Shown: positions 1 through 8,517 of the stretch, piece after piece
Layout: each line of letters begins with the position of its first letter
How positions within the stretch are numbered: the stretch's first letter is position 1
IMG/VR virus record: IMGVR_UViG_3300020351_000003
Span: 1-43,106 of that record
Origin: a virus
Reading direction: 5' to 3' (one strand)
DNA: 43,106 bases
Position numbers and translations under genes: made by a program
Notes under the pieces: model-generated
Databases searched by the model: none
The model's input: the letters and a program-made list of their open reading frames with translations, nothing else
Told to the model about the DNA's origin: nothing

Positions 1-1
1 G

Positions 2-661
2 AATGTTTTTAGTTTTTGTAATATTTTTAAAACATCAGTATTTTTTGAAATTTTTGATTCTATTGTTTCTATACTTAGTGGTTCTGCAGCTGCAAAAACA
101 ATAGCTTCAACTTCTCTCTCTATTTCAGTCATTTTTAAAGGAAAATTTAAAAAGGTTGGTGATAGAATTCCACAAAGCTTACAAACTATCGCATCATGGG
201 CATTCATGACTAAGGGTAGTGCTCCTTTACAAGCAGCTAGACAATTAGTTCAGATGACTGACTTTATGGGCAGGTATGTAATGATGGAACATGCTATGCA
301 TGTTAAAGGACAAGATTTTAGCACGGCAATGCATGATGCACTTACCGCTTTTGTATTGTTTGATGAAGCGTTGATTCCTGTACTGGAAGCTCTTGACGTT
401 ATCGGAGCTACTGCATTCCTTTCGTACTACTTACGTAATACTAGAGCATCTAGACAATTACTAAAAACTAGTCCTACAGCTGTAGGTGTTTCTGCTGTAA
501 TCCAGGAGATTACAGGAGTACCTACTTTAGCTAATATAAATAGCTCTTGGCTAGGTGGTCAATTTTCACCTAATGTATTTCAGACTTTTAATTTAGTTGA
601 CGAAGCTGATAATGTAACTGGGTATGAAACTATTATGGATGTAGCTAAGTGGGTAAATTAG
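2..661 (+). CDS. C-terminal end of a large, probably virion, protein (5' truncated)
   Basis: The frame is open from base 2 with no stop, so the gene begins before the window; 219 residues are visible. An internal ATG at 206 is not a convincing start because the open frame runs well past it upstream. The sequence is rich in Ala, Ser and hydrophobic residues, with helical stretches (for example around DALTAFVLFDEALIPVLEAL). No catalytic motif is visible. Its strand, opposite to the replication genes, and its position at the end of a plus-strand unit suggest the C-terminus of a large internal virion or other structural protein. That is inference from context only. It converges on the next gene with a 4-base overlap. 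Confidence 0.6.
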   Translation, partial: NVFSFCNIFKTSVFFEIFDSIVSILSGSAAAKTIASTSLSISVIFKGKFKKVGDRIPQSLQTIASWAFMTKGSAPLQAARQLVQMTDFMGRYVMMEHAMHVKGQDFSTAMHDALTAFVLFDEALIPVLEALDVIGATAFLSYYLRNTRASRQLLKTSPTAVGVSAVIQEITGVPTLANINSSWLGGQFSPNVFQTFNLVDEADNVTGYETIMDVAKWVN

Positions 662-822
662 AATCTAGAATCTTCTTCTGGCGGTTCCCACAATAATACT
701 CTAATAACAAAGTACAGTACTATTCCTCCTATTACTACTATAGCTACTGGTAATAATAGGAGACTAGCAAGTAAAACTATAACAGCTACTATCGTATATA
801 AAATACTTTTTAAGTGCGTCAT
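658..822 (-). CDS. Small membrane protein (54 aa)
   Basis: ATG at 820-822 overlaps the stop of the upstream minus-strand gene as ATGA, so translation is probably coupled. After a short N-terminus (MTHLKSILY) come about 33 almost purely hydrophobic residues (Ile, Val, Leu, Ala), containing a Pro and a Gly-Gly, enough for one long or two short membrane helices. The C-terminus is acidic (WEPPEEDSRF). The stop codon lies inside the 3' end of the converging plus-strand gene. The family is not recognised; a holin-like or small inner-membrane phage protein would fit the topology but nothing proves it. Confidence 0.65.
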   Translation of the reverse strand: MTHLKSILYTIVAVIVLLASLLLLPVAIVVIGGIVLYFVIRVLLWEPPEEDSRF

Positions 823-1289
823 GAGAACAGGGAATCTAACTTAGTTAGATCTTCCGTTTTTGGAATTTCTGTGTCTATGACTTTTTCACCGCTTTCGGGT
901 GCTTTGTCTAGTCGCTCTGCTTCTAGTTCTTTAGATGCTGCAGCTAAACCCTCTTCTGCTAATTTTTGAATCCGATCTTTCCTGATAGTATCTTCTTTTA
1001 CTTTTGTTTCAATAGAGTCCTCAATAGAAACTTTTCCTTTAACTGCCCCCTTTTCTTCTGGAGTTAGTCTACGTCCAAGTCTCCTTTCTTCTTCATGTAA
1101 TGCCATTTCTTCGGGAGATCTACGTCTTCCATTTCTACGGCCATACTCCCATTTAGATCTACTATTAGTAGGAGCTTCTACGGGTATAGAAACTCCTTCT
1201 TCAATTAGTGAATTTAAACCAGCTGATTGTTTTTTCTTTAGTGCTTCTCTTACTATAGATTCAATATCTATATCTATTTCTATTTTCAT
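819..1289 (-). CDS. Hypothetical charged protein (156 aa)
   Basis: A very polar protein rich in Glu, Lys and Arg. The N-terminus alternates acidic and hydrophobic residues (MKIEIDIDIESIV). A basic patch (YGRRNGRRRS) follows at about residues 49-58, then long Glu/Lys helical stretches that could form coiled coil. Start ATG at 1287-1289 has GGAGGA just upstream. It ends in ATGA overlap with the small membrane protein. No known domain is recognised. It is probably the promoter-distal end of the left-arm transcript. Confidence 0.65.
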   Translation of the reverse strand: MKIEIDIDIESIVREALKKKQSAGLNSLIEEGVSIPVEAPTNSRSKWEYGRRNGRRRSPEEMALHEEERRLGRRLTPEEKGAVKGKVSIEDSIETKVKEDTIRKDRIQKLAEEGLAAASKELEAERLDKAPESGEKVIDTEIPKTEDLTKLDSLFS

Positions 1290-1298
1290 TCTTCCTCC

Positions 1299-1883
1299 TT
1301 AATCATGAGATCCGAATTCAACCCATCCTGTTATAATATACTTTGTTCCTGATAACGGTGGGTTGCCTCGATGTACATGTGTGTATGTTGCTGGAAATAA
1401 AATAAATCTGTTTTTTATAGCTTTGATTCTTACACTTTGGTGTAAAAATTCCGTTTCTCCTCCTTCTTCTACATCATTTAAAAATAATGAAAAGACTACG
1501 AACCTATCACGAGTTGCTGCTGACATCATTTCAGTATGCCATGCATGATAGCCTTGGCCTTTTTCAGTTTTTTGAATCTTTAAATCAAAAATTGCATGTT
1601 TTTGAAATTGTTTAATAATCGGATATGCCTCAACATATTGTGGATAACAGTCATTCCAAAATACTTTATGAAAATCAACAATTCCTAGTGAGCTAATATC
1701 CAAATCATTTCCATATAAACTCGTTACGAGACTTTGATGTTGATCTTGTACAAATTCAAGTGTGTTTCGATCAATCATTTTTAGCTTATCGAAATACTGG
1801 ATATAATTATCACAAAGCTGATCTGAAAAATAATTATCAAATATTCCTATATGATTTTTTATAGTAAATGATTTTTCTTTCAT
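1299..1883 (-). CDS. 2OG-Fe(II) oxygenase, prolyl 4-hydroxylase-like
   Basis: 194 aa. The double-stranded beta-helix signature is visible: WHTE at residues 115-118 gives His116 and Glu118 as an HxE variant of the usual HxD metal pair. A distal His lies in the YTHVHRG segment (169 or 171). Lys181 in SGTKYIITG sits where the 2-oxoglutarate-binding Arg/Lys is expected. The segment LFLNDVEEGGETEF matches the usual 'L..L....GGET.F' pattern of phage P4H-type proteins. Such enzymes use 2-oxoglutarate, O2 and Fe(II) to hydroxylate a protein or small substrate; the substrate is unknown. It overlaps the resolvase gene by 4 bases. It is the only such enzyme inside the replication arm. Confidence 0.85.
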   Translation of the reverse strand: MKEKSFTIKNHIGIFDNYFSDQLCDNYIQYFDKLKMIDRNTLEFVQDQHQSLVTSLYGNDLDISSLGIVDFHKVFWNDCYPQYVEAYPIIKQFQKHAIFDLKIQKTEKGQGYHAWHTEMMSAATRDRFVVFSLFLNDVEEGGETEFLHQSVRIKAIKNRFILFPATYTHVHRGNPPLSGTKYIITGWVEFGSHD

Positions 1884-2353
1884 AATCGTCTATGTCTTAA
1901 TCCATAATAGGCAATCATTAATGCATCGGCTCTGCCATCTAATAGACCACCTCTCTTACCATATAGTTCAGCGTTAGGGTATAAGCCTTTAGCTATCTTA
2001 GCTACGTCTTTTTTGATAGCTTTACCTTTGACAGTTACTCCTATGTATTTTTGCCATATTTTAGGTGTAACTGTTCTCGGAAAAGTTCCTGTAAGTAACT
2101 CTCCAATCGTAAGTACGGTTCCAAAATTTCTACCAAATCCAAAATTAGATTTAGCTGACATACCATACATAGAATGTACGTCTTCTACCCATACTCTACA
2201 TTTCTTTTCTACTAATTTTAGGTCATTTAGCCAGTGCCATATGTACCAAACTTCATTATTCTTTAAATTAAGTAGAGCAACGCTGTCTGGATTCGCAGAA
2301 TCCAGTACAGCGATTGCTCCATTAGTACCTGGGTCTATCCCTACAACTAACAT
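1880..2353 (-). CDS. RuvC-like Holliday junction resolvase
   Basis: 157 aa with the RNase H-fold resolvase layout. GIDPGTNGAIAVLD near residue 5 carries the first catalytic Asp. VWVEDVHSM carries the second acidic residue. A C-terminal DGRADALMIAYYGL carries the last acidic pair. Length and motif order match the RuvC-type resolvases of phages, which cut branched DNA before packaging. It starts at the last base of the ssDNA-binding protein gene, so the two are co-expressed. Assignment to the fold is firm; cleavage specificity is inferred from the family. Confidence 0.88.
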   Translation of the reverse strand: MLVVGIDPGTNGAIAVLDSANPDSVALLNLKNNEVWYIWHWLNDLKLVEKKCRVWVEDVHSMYGMSAKSNFGFGRNFGTVLTIGELLTGTFPRTVTPKIWQKYIGVTVKGKAIKKDVAKIAKGLYPNAELYGKRGGLLDGRADALMIAYYGLRHRRL

Positions 2354-3084
2354 CAGTTAGCAAATAGTGAATCTGCTGGGTCTGTGGGTGTACTACCCAT
2401 AATACTTGCAGCAGAATTACTACCTTTAGGCGTATTAGTTGCTTTATTAATAACTGAGCCTGTATTCTTTTCAGCCCATTTATCAAACTTAACTGCTTCA
2501 GTCTTATTAATAATTTCTTCAGCAGTTTTGCCATCTTTGTTACCAAAGAACTTGCATTCATTTACAGTCCGGGTCTGTCCACTTGGTTCATATTTTCCAG
2601 TAGACTCATTCTTCACTTGCCTATTTTCTATAACTTGATGAACAGCTACTTTAACTGGCTTATTAACTAGCCCCATTAGTACTGGTCGTTCGGCAGGTGC
2701 CTCCTGTTTTTTCTCCGAGTCCCAAACTTTAACAGTCTTTTTCTCAGCAGAATCCATGCATTTTGCTAATGGATCTCCTGAAACTGCTACGCACATAGAA
2801 TTAGCAATTGAGTATCCTGGAAGTGGATAATCTTTACCATCTTTTGTGTAGTAGGTTTTGTTCCCTTTAGCTTTTCCTGATTTAATCCAGAAGGCTTCTC
2901 TTAGCTCCTTACCTTCTGAATTTTCCAGAATAATATTAAAACTTACGGCTTCAGATGCAGACTGATTAAGATAAACCATTTTAACAGTTGCATCATATAC
3001 ACCAGATTCCCATGCAAATCCGCCTCCACCTACACGTTCTATGGATTGCGTTTCCACATTTTTTGGTAGTTCCCATTCACTCAT
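2353..3084 (-). CDS. Phage single-stranded DNA-binding protein
   Basis: 243 aa. The N-terminal half has the beta-rich pattern of phage SSB families (FAWESGVYDATVKMVYLNQS, VSFNIILEN). It has a flexible Thr/Asn/Ser-rich linker and ends with DPADSLFAN, a short acidic tail with an aromatic residue as used by SSBs to recruit partners. Its neighbours are a resolvase, a Sak4-like ATPase and a primase-helicase, as expected for a replication and recombination ssDNA coat protein. The OB-fold assignment is by pattern and context, not by an invariant motif. Confidence 0.75.
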   Translation of the reverse strand: MSEWELPKNVETQSIERVGGGGFAWESGVYDATVKMVYLNQSASEAVSFNIILENSEGKELREAFWIKSGKAKGNKTYYTKDGKDYPLPGYSIANSMCVAVSGDPLAKCMDSAEKKTVKVWDSEKKQEAPAERPVLMGLVNKPVKVAVHQVIENRQVKNESTGKYEPSGQTRTVNECKFFGNKDGKTAEEIINKTEAVKFDKWAEKNTGSVINKATNTPKGSNSAASIMGSTPTDPADSLFAN

Positions 3085-3146
3085 AATTTATGTCCTTAGT
3101 TTAAAGTGATTGATTGAGCTTATGCTCCCTTCTTAAAACACCATGG

Positions 3147-3386
3147 CTAGTGGCGATTCTTTAATTCTTCTTGTTTTTCTAGGTATTCGTCTAGTACTTT
3201 TGTAAACTCTTTAACAGACATACCTGGTTTTCTATTTAGAGTTTCTGCGGCAATTTCTTGTACTACTCCAATTCCCATTTTAGTAGCTACATAAACCATA
3301 TCATCTATTAATTTGATTCTTGACGCATCTATAGTAATGGTATCTCGTTTATTGTCTATAATTGTGTCATTTCCTGGATGGCTCAT
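3147..3386 (-). CDS. Hypothetical small protein (79 aa)
   Basis: A short protein between the ssDNA-binding protein and the Sak4-like gene, with GGAG 5 bases before its ATG. It has an N-terminal polar segment, then helical regions (IKLIDDMVYVATKMGIGVVQEIAAETL and a Glu/Lys-rich end). The layout looks like a small helical accessory factor. No family is recognised. Its placement in the recombination cluster suggests a partner of the ATPase or SSB, but this is only positional. Confidence 0.6.
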   Translation of the reverse strand: MSHPGNDTIIDNKRDTITIDASRIKLIDDMVYVATKMGIGVVQEIAAETLNRKPGMSVKEFTKVLDEYLEKQEELKNRH

Positions 3387-3394
3387 AGTTCTCC

Positions 3395-4129
3395 TTATTT
3401 GTAATGTTCATGAAGTTTATTAATTACATTTTGTAAATTATTATCTATATATGTTTCTTTTGTAGTCCACATATCTCTAGGAGATCGGATCCGTTCATGT
3501 ATTGAGTCTTTAGTTATTCTAGTTTGAAATACATATTTAAATCCTAAGTCTTTCTCTTCATCAGTAACTTTATATAATGGAGAGTTAGCATTCTTATCAT
3601 CTAACTTTTCTAAAGATAGTTTCTTTGTGGATATAACCGTAGTAAAGAAACTTTCTATACCGATATTTTTTAAAGCCCCTTTAACCATAACTTTGGTTTC
3701 GGTAACGTGTTCGGCTTCGTTTAACACATCTGAACTGTGTGCTAGAAATACTACATTTTTAGTAGACTTAGCTACTATTTGAGACATTAATATTCTCATA
3801 TACTGATAGTAATCTCCCCATGACTGTTGCCTATTTGTAGATGGTACTATTTTAGTACTTTCATACATATCCATAAGATACGTAAGACTATCAATTACTA
3901 TCGTATGTATGTTTTTTAACTTTTCATTTTTTTCCGCTTCTTTAAAAGCTTCATATACTTGAGCGGGATCAGTAACAATGTATTCTTTAAATTTGCTTTT
4001 AAATGGTAACTTTTTTCCATTTTCACAATTTAAATACATAACTCCTTCAGGTTTATCTAAGTCTATCAAGCTAGCACTTTTGCCTGAAGCAGATTTGCCT
4101 GATACTAGTAATAAATGGTTATTAATCAT
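3395..4129 (-). CDS. Sak4-like RecA-fold ATPase (single-strand annealing/recombinase)
   Basis: 244 aa. Walker A is GKSASGKS near residue 11. The Walker B-like strand is IHTIVIDSLTYLMDMY, followed by a Gln/Ser-rich segment (TNRQQSWGDYYQYM) and a sensor strand NVVFLAHSSD. This is the layout of the small phage P-loop proteins of the Sak4/AAA_24 group, which are RecA-core-only recombinases acting with the phage SSB. The SSB lies two genes downstream, as is common for this family. The start overlaps the preceding gene by 4 bases. Function as a recombinase is inferred from the family. Confidence 0.82.
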   Translation of the reverse strand: MINNHLLLVSGKSASGKSASLIDLDKPEGVMYLNCENGKKLPFKSKFKEYIVTDPAQVYEAFKEAEKNEKLKNIHTIVIDSLTYLMDMYESTKIVPSTNRQQSWGDYYQYMRILMSQIVAKSTKNVVFLAHSSDVLNEAEHVTETKVMVKGALKNIGIESFFTTVISTKKLSLEKLDDKNANSPLYKVTDEEKDLGFKYVFQTRITKDSIHERIRSPRDMWTTKETYIDNNLQNVINKLHEHYK

Positions 4130-4749
4130 TTTTTCTCCTTCTCTTCAAGTAAGACTCGTTTAAGTACTTCTAATGCTGCTATACCATCTTTGCCTCCTAG
4201 TGGTAAGCTTTTATTATTCTGTTGTATATGTTGTAATTGTGCTTGAAATGTAGACGGTCGGCTCATAATTTCCCGTCCTTTTAGATTTAACAATAAAGCG
4301 TCACGTTTCTTTTTATCAGTTGGAGATAATTCTGTAGAGCTTACGCAATTCTTAATCATATGAGCATCTTTTCGCTCATTAGTATTACTTTTATCTCTAT
4401 TTCTTTCGCCCTTAACTATCATTTCTGCACTAGTTAGTCTTCGTAAGCCCACATTCTTAACAGCAGTAAGCAGTATACTGTGTTGTGCAAAACAATATTT
4501 TCTAGCTTCTTCTAAATATTTTTTCTTATTACCGGGTTTACTACCTCGTGTGTCCCCACCTGCTAATGTATCTATTACTGCTCTATCCCATACTCTATGT
4601 GGGAATCGCTTTGCATCTTCGGCTGAAATAGGTTTAAGATTCTGAATATGACTTATTAATGCCTGTGTTTGTGGTGCATGTAATATACTAGGCATTCTAG
4701 TTATTACTTCTACTTTAGGTTCCTTCTTATTCTTATATTTTTTTCTCAT
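4126..4749 (-). CDS. Hypothetical protein in replication cluster (207 aa)
   Basis: A basic, Lys/Arg/Asn-rich protein (MRKKYKNKKEPK at the start, many NERKD/KKKRD stretches later) with no recognised motif. It sits between the primase-helicase and the Sak4-like ATPase and overlaps the latter by 4 bases. The composition suggests nucleic-acid contact. A helicase loader or recombination accessory role would fit the position but cannot be shown from the sequence. Confidence 0.6.
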   Translation of the reverse strand: MRKKYKNKKEPKVEVITRMPSILHAPQTQALISHIQNLKPISAEDAKRFPHRVWDRAVIDTLAGGDTRGSKPGNKKKYLEEARKYCFAQHSILLTAVKNVGLRRLTSAEMIVKGERNRDKSNTNERKDAHMIKNCVSSTELSPTDKKKRDALLLNLKGREIMSRPSTFQAQLQHIQQNNKSLPLGGKDGIAALEVLKRVLLEEKEKK

Positions 4750-4771
4750 TTTTGTGCCCCTTCGGTAAAGT

Positions 4772-6931
4772 TTAAATTGCCCTCCTTTTTGTGAATTCTT
4801 TAGAAATGGATTTAATTGTACTATTCCTAAATTGTTCTTCTGGTAAAGGATTATCTAATCTACTATTAAATGCTTCTAACTTTTCTACGATATCTCCTAA
4901 TGGTAATTTTGCATCAATGAGTACCATTCCGTATCTATACAAGTGATTAGCTCTATTGCCTGTTGAGGTATGATTGTAAAACCATCTCTCAATATTATTA
5001 ACCCCATCTGTTGTAATTTGAGCCCTTGTTTCATCGGCTCTTTTAGTTTCTGGGATAAACATTGTGGCGTCAAGAACGCTTCCTTGGTTATATTCATAAA
5101 CTCCAGGAAAAGAAGCCCATTTTCTAGCTATGTCTTTGGCTCCTTCATCAACTGGAAAAGGTAACCATTCAAACACATTTATCATAAATTTAGAGTAGTC
5201 CCCTGGAGACAATTTAAGCCTGTGAGACAAGGGTAAAATAAGTCTAAATCTATTTATTTCAGATGTATGTCTCTTAGTTGTTGACATTAGAAATGTATAA
5301 TCTTCCAACAACACCTTAACCGTAGACATAGAAACATCCCCATCACAATCCAGAATAAGTAAATCAAATCCTGCTATGACATTTTCAGTAGTTCTATGTC
5401 CATTTACAAATCCATGAGCAGCATAATGATAGCCATCTGCTGTAGTCAATTTATGTAATAAGTCAAATGGCGGATAGTCTGTTTTGTAGTTATAAGCTAA
5501 TTCTTTACTAATACTTACTGTCAATTTATTAAGATCTGTCTCGGCTAGAGTTTCGCCAATAAAGAACTCAATTTCGTCTAATGTTCGCTTTTTGATTATG
5601 ATATTATTCCTATATCCAAAGGATGTAGCCAATGTCATTAGGTCTTTCCTCTGTAGCTCTGTGCCTTTATAAAATGGCAATTCTTCCATTAATTCATGCT
5701 GAGTTACCTCATTATCACAATCAGCTAAATAATGAGCTAAACGCTCATATGAGCCTTGTTTTCGCATTAATGTATGAAAGGCTTCTCCAGAGTCTTCAAC
5801 TAGGCTAATAGCATAATCTAAGTGATCTTGAGTAATTTCCGTACTATTGTCGGTAAACGCATATGCTCCAGCTAGTTTGTTAGCTTTGTAATACCGATGT
5901 ATCATTTCAGCCTTATGGATGGCCATATGATCTTTCATATCGTCTGCGAGTTCTTCGCATTTCATTTGATATTCAATTAGATAGATCGAATTTTCTTCAG
6001 ACATGCGTAAAATAGGATTAAAAGGCCTTTTTGCAAAATCTGTAAAGGTTCTTTGTATATCTAGCATTTCTTTCGCTAAATTTTCGTCTACCATCATTTT
6101 ATACCGTTCTTGTGCAGATGCGTACTTAGTCCTATGATTATCTATAGTGTATCCGTACAGTAATCTACGACCGTATCCTGTTTCTAAGAATTGTTTAAAT
6201 TCTTCTTCTATTCGTCCACCATCTAATAATTTAGTAGGTGTACCAAACATCATTAGATTAGTAGGTGTATTACCAGGTAATTCCTCTGATCTAATATTCT
6301 CACTCGTATTTTTTGTGAGTTTTTGTTTAACTAGTCCTACATCGTATAACTCTAAAAATACATTTAATACATCTACATTTGCAGACAAGTTTGATCCAAC
6401 TTCGTCTAGTTCTAGATTCATGGATCCTGCTGAAGCAAGTAATAATTTTTCTCGCATTTGTTTAACAGCTGGAGAAGTTCCGCTATCAAAGCTAAATGCC
6501 AATTCTCCTAATCTTTCAAAGTGGGCTTGAAATTTAGCTAATTGCGTATTGTATTCTTCTTCTAGTGGAACTAAACTTTGTCCAGTATTAATTCGCCATT
6601 CCGCTCTTTCTTGAGCTAATGTCTGCATATTTTCTTCGGCTTTTCTAGGAAAAATAGTATTTAGGAATTCTTTTTTAAAATGTGCTACGAATTCACGTTC
6701 TAGAATATTAGTTGAATGCCCTTTACCTGTTCCTGATACCATTAAGTTTAATACATAAGTGTTAACTGGAATGACGTCTCGGTCATTTGTTAAAATATTA
6801 CATCTCATCATTGATGCTACTTTGGATAAATAATAAGCTGTTAATACTCTAAAGAAATGACGGTTATCATTATTAACTTTTCGAGCTAAGATATTGACTA
6901 TTTTTTCGGAAAACGGATGATATTTTTTCAT
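4772..6931 (-). CDS. Primase-helicase-like replication protein
   Basis: 719 aa with two regions. The N-terminal half has a P-loop-like segment (VSGTGKGHS near residue 70) and a downstream LELDEVGSNL strand, as in DUF3987-type phage helicase domains. The C-terminal part (about residues 520-640) has LLILDCDGDVSM followed by a Thr/Arg segment and RFRLILPLSH. These are the acidic and basic motifs of archaeo-eukaryotic-type primases. The fused layout suggests a self-contained primase-helicase for the phage fork, working with the polymerase, SSB and ligase. The P-loop is atypical (Gly after the Lys), so helicase activity is less sure than the primase fold. Confidence 0.7.
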   Translation of the reverse strand: MKKYHPFSEKIVNILARKVNNDNRHFFRVLTAYYLSKVASMMRCNILTNDRDVIPVNTYVLNLMVSGTGKGHSTNILEREFVAHFKKEFLNTIFPRKAEENMQTLAQERAEWRINTGQSLVPLEEEYNTQLAKFQAHFERLGELAFSFDSGTSPAVKQMREKLLLASAGSMNLELDEVGSNLSANVDVLNVFLELYDVGLVKQKLTKNTSENIRSEELPGNTPTNLMMFGTPTKLLDGGRIEEEFKQFLETGYGRRLLYGYTIDNHRTKYASAQERYKMMVDENLAKEMLDIQRTFTDFAKRPFNPILRMSEENSIYLIEYQMKCEELADDMKDHMAIHKAEMIHRYYKANKLAGAYAFTDNSTEITQDHLDYAISLVEDSGEAFHTLMRKQGSYERLAHYLADCDNEVTQHELMEELPFYKGTELQRKDLMTLATSFGYRNNIIIKKRTLDEIEFFIGETLAETDLNKLTVSISKELAYNYKTDYPPFDLLHKLTTADGYHYAAHGFVNGHRTTENVIAGFDLLILDCDGDVSMSTVKVLLEDYTFLMSTTKRHTSEINRFRLILPLSHRLKLSPGDYSKFMINVFEWLPFPVDEGAKDIARKWASFPGVYEYNQGSVLDATMFIPETKRADETRAQITTDGVNNIERWFYNHTSTGNRANHLYRYGMVLIDAKLPLGDIVEKLEAFNSRLDNPLPEEQFRNSTIKSISKEFTKRRAI

Positions 6932-7230
6932 TCATGTTTTCCTTTCCCCTTAGCAATTGCATCTCTACTGCACATCTGAGCGATAGAGAAATAATTTCTA
7001 CCATCTGGATAATTATCGAGTGTAGACGGATTCCAAACAGATCTAACCATTTTTAACGCTGCCATCTTTAATGCATATAGGTGGGCTTTATTTTCCCAAG
7101 GAGATTCTTTTGCGTAATTATCTAAGGCTGTACATATTTTTGCCCAAGTATTAAAACAATCTAAAGGTGGCCCATATTTTTCTTCTCTATTTTTTATTAT
7201 CTGGTCGTCTGTCATTTCATTATCTTTCAT
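6928..7230 (-). CDS. DUF6378-like small phage protein
   Basis: 100 aa from the ATG at 7228-7230, chosen because AAGGAG lies 7 bases upstream; a longer in-frame start adds only seven residues. The pattern of REEKYGPP near the start, a helix with AHLYALKMAALKMVR, NPSTLDNYPDG and YFSIAQ resembles the DUF6378/MazG-like phage helical proteins (K..R..NP...D...D...Y). The role of that family is unknown. It overlaps the primase-helicase start by 4 bases and the upstream gene by 11, so the three are translated together. Confidence 0.6.
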   Translation of the reverse strand: MKDNEMTDDQIIKNREEKYGPPLDCFNTWAKICTALDNYAKESPWENKAHLYALKMAALKMVRSVWNPSTLDNYPDGRNYFSIAQMCSRDAIAKGKGKHE

Positions 7231-7402
7231 CTTTAGTCTCCTTGAAATCAATATTTGCTACTGTTTCTGTTACTTCTTCTAAAAAATGAATAGCTACTGA
7301 GAGTTGTACATCTTCTTCTTCAGCAGCTTCTACATCTCTTTCTTGTAAATTTTGTAAGTAGCTTTTTACATATTCTAATTGTTGTTGATTACTTAGTGGC
7401 AT
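7220..7402 (-). CDS. Hypothetical small acidic protein (60 aa)
   Basis: Start ATG at 7400-7402 shares one base with the stop of the upstream gene (TGATG). AGGAGG lies 6 bases before it, a better spacing than the alternative GTG one codon earlier. The protein is Gln/Glu-rich and predicted helical (YVKSYLQNLQERDVEAAEEEDVQLSVAIHFLEEV). No family is recognised. Its tight packing between two conserved genes supports it being real. Confidence 0.55.
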   Translation of the reverse strand: MPLSNQQQLEYVKSYLQNLQERDVEAAEEEDVQLSVAIHFLEEVTETVANIDFKETKDER

Positions 7403-7851
7403 CACCTACCTCCTTTCTTCCAATAACCATAGACGCACCTTGTTCCGTTTCTCGATGGATCACAAAGATCATTAATAACTCCATTAATCATTGTTGTGTA
7501 ATGTTTGGAGACAGCAACAATGAGTCTGCCTTTTGGCAACTCATCAGGTTTGAGGTGTACTTTGCAACCAGACCCAATCTGCATTGTTGGAGTCCACTTA
7601 AAACCTATTGAAGCCATATAGTCCTTGAACCATTTTCGGCTCGTACTTATGCCATTTCTAGCGGTTCGGGTACGCTTCTTTGTATCATGCTTAGATTTGC
7701 GTTGAGTAGAATTACCATGTGCCATAGCTTCATAGACCTCTTGGTATGGTAACTCACTTGCGATTGCGATTGCCCTGGTAACACAATCGCCAGCCGTTCC
7801 TTTGTAGCCAGATTGTTTTCGTCCTCCATCGTTGTAAACAAATTTCATCAC
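7402..7851 (-). CDS. Papain-like fold phage protein (putative cysteine peptidase or relative)
   Basis: 149 aa. GDCVTRAIAIASELPYQEVY at about residues 21-40 places a Cys at the start of a helix. KHYTTMINGVINDLCDPSRNG supplies a His on a strand followed by Asn/Asp. This Cys-His-Asn/Asp order is that of small papain-like folds (NlpC/P60 or C39 relatives), and the same pattern recurs in many phage hypothetical proteins. Whether it is active is not shown, and the target is unknown. The gene begins with two consecutive Met codons and shares a base with the next gene. Confidence 0.6.
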   Translation of the reverse strand: MMKFVYNDGGRKQSGYKGTAGDCVTRAIAIASELPYQEVYEAMAHGNSTQRKSKHDTKKRTRTARNGISTSRKWFKDYMASIGFKWTPTMQIGSGCKVHLKPDELPKGRLIVAVSKHYTTMINGVINDLCDPSRNGTRCVYGYWKKGGR

Positions 7852-8046
7852 TCACCTCCTCTTATATGATTTAATATTAGCTATATCTGCATCAGCTAAT
7901 TCAATTCCATATTCTTCATAAAAATTTTCTTTAACTTGTTTGATTAAATCTTCTTTTGATGTCGCCAAAAGACCATCGCAAGTAAAAAATTCACCCATCC
8001 AATTTAGTTGTATTTCATATGAATATTCTTTCTGTTTACCTGCCAT
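7852..8046 (-). CDS. Hypothetical small protein (64 aa)
   Basis: A short protein with GGAGG 6 bases before ATG, overlapping the upstream gene by 11 bases. It reads MAGKQKEYSYEIQLNWMGEFFTCDG and then a helical, acidic segment ending KSYKRR. A strand-strand-helix layout is likely. No family is recognised. Confidence 0.55.
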   Translation of the reverse strand: MAGKQKEYSYEIQLNWMGEFFTCDGLLATSKEDLIKQVKENFYEEYGIELADADIANIKSYKRR

Positions 8047-8497
8047 TACTCACCTCCTCTTCCTTTATTTCTTTAGTAACTAAAGTTACTTGATTGACAT
8101 TAGATACAACATCGGCAATAGCATTTTTACTAGCTGTATCTTGTTTCGAAATCCAGACAGGGGAATTAATTGTAAAAGCATTTCCTATCTGAAAGGAACT
8201 ATTTTTAATAATTGATTCACACATTGTAAGAAATTCTGCAACAGTTATCGGAGTACTTAAAGGTTCAAATGCCAAATCTTCTGAATATCCATGATAGCTA
8301 TGAGGATTAGCTGGGTATCTATCCTCATACCCATGGTAGACGGAAGAAATAATAACTGGTAAACCAGTTCTTTCTTTCCTTAACGCTTTTATTAAACTAC
8401 CCAACGTCATTTGATATTCTGCTCTATGTTTCTTTCTTTCAGGAATAACACCTTTTGTTATTTCTTTGATTTCATTATCAATCTCGTCTTTATCCAT
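8036..8497 (-). CDS. Conserved phage protein of unknown function (SYxGYxxDLAF type)
   Basis: 153 aa from the ATG at 8495-8497, which has AGGAG 8 bases upstream. An in-frame start further upstream would run through the tRNA gene and is rejected. The core MTLGSLIKALRKE, then a HSYHGYSEDLAFEP segment, then ITVAEFLTMCESII and a Trp-containing strand (SPVWIS) matches a widespread phage hypothetical family I know only by this pattern. No catalytic role is known. It directly follows the tRNA gene. Confidence 0.62.
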   Translation of the reverse strand: MDKDEIDNEIKEITKGVIPERKKHRAEYQMTLGSLIKALRKERTGLPVIISSVYHGYEDRYPANPHSYHGYSEDLAFEPLSTPITVAEFLTMCESIIKNSSFQIGNAFTINSPVWISKQDTASKNAIADVVSNVNQVTLVTKEIKEEEVSNGR

Positions 8498-8517
8498 AGC
8501 AATTCTCCTATAAAGTA

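Noticed and set aside
1639-1647. Exact DnaA box TGTGGATAA
   Set aside because: Single copy inside the coding sequence of an oxygenase, with no AT-rich or repeat context.
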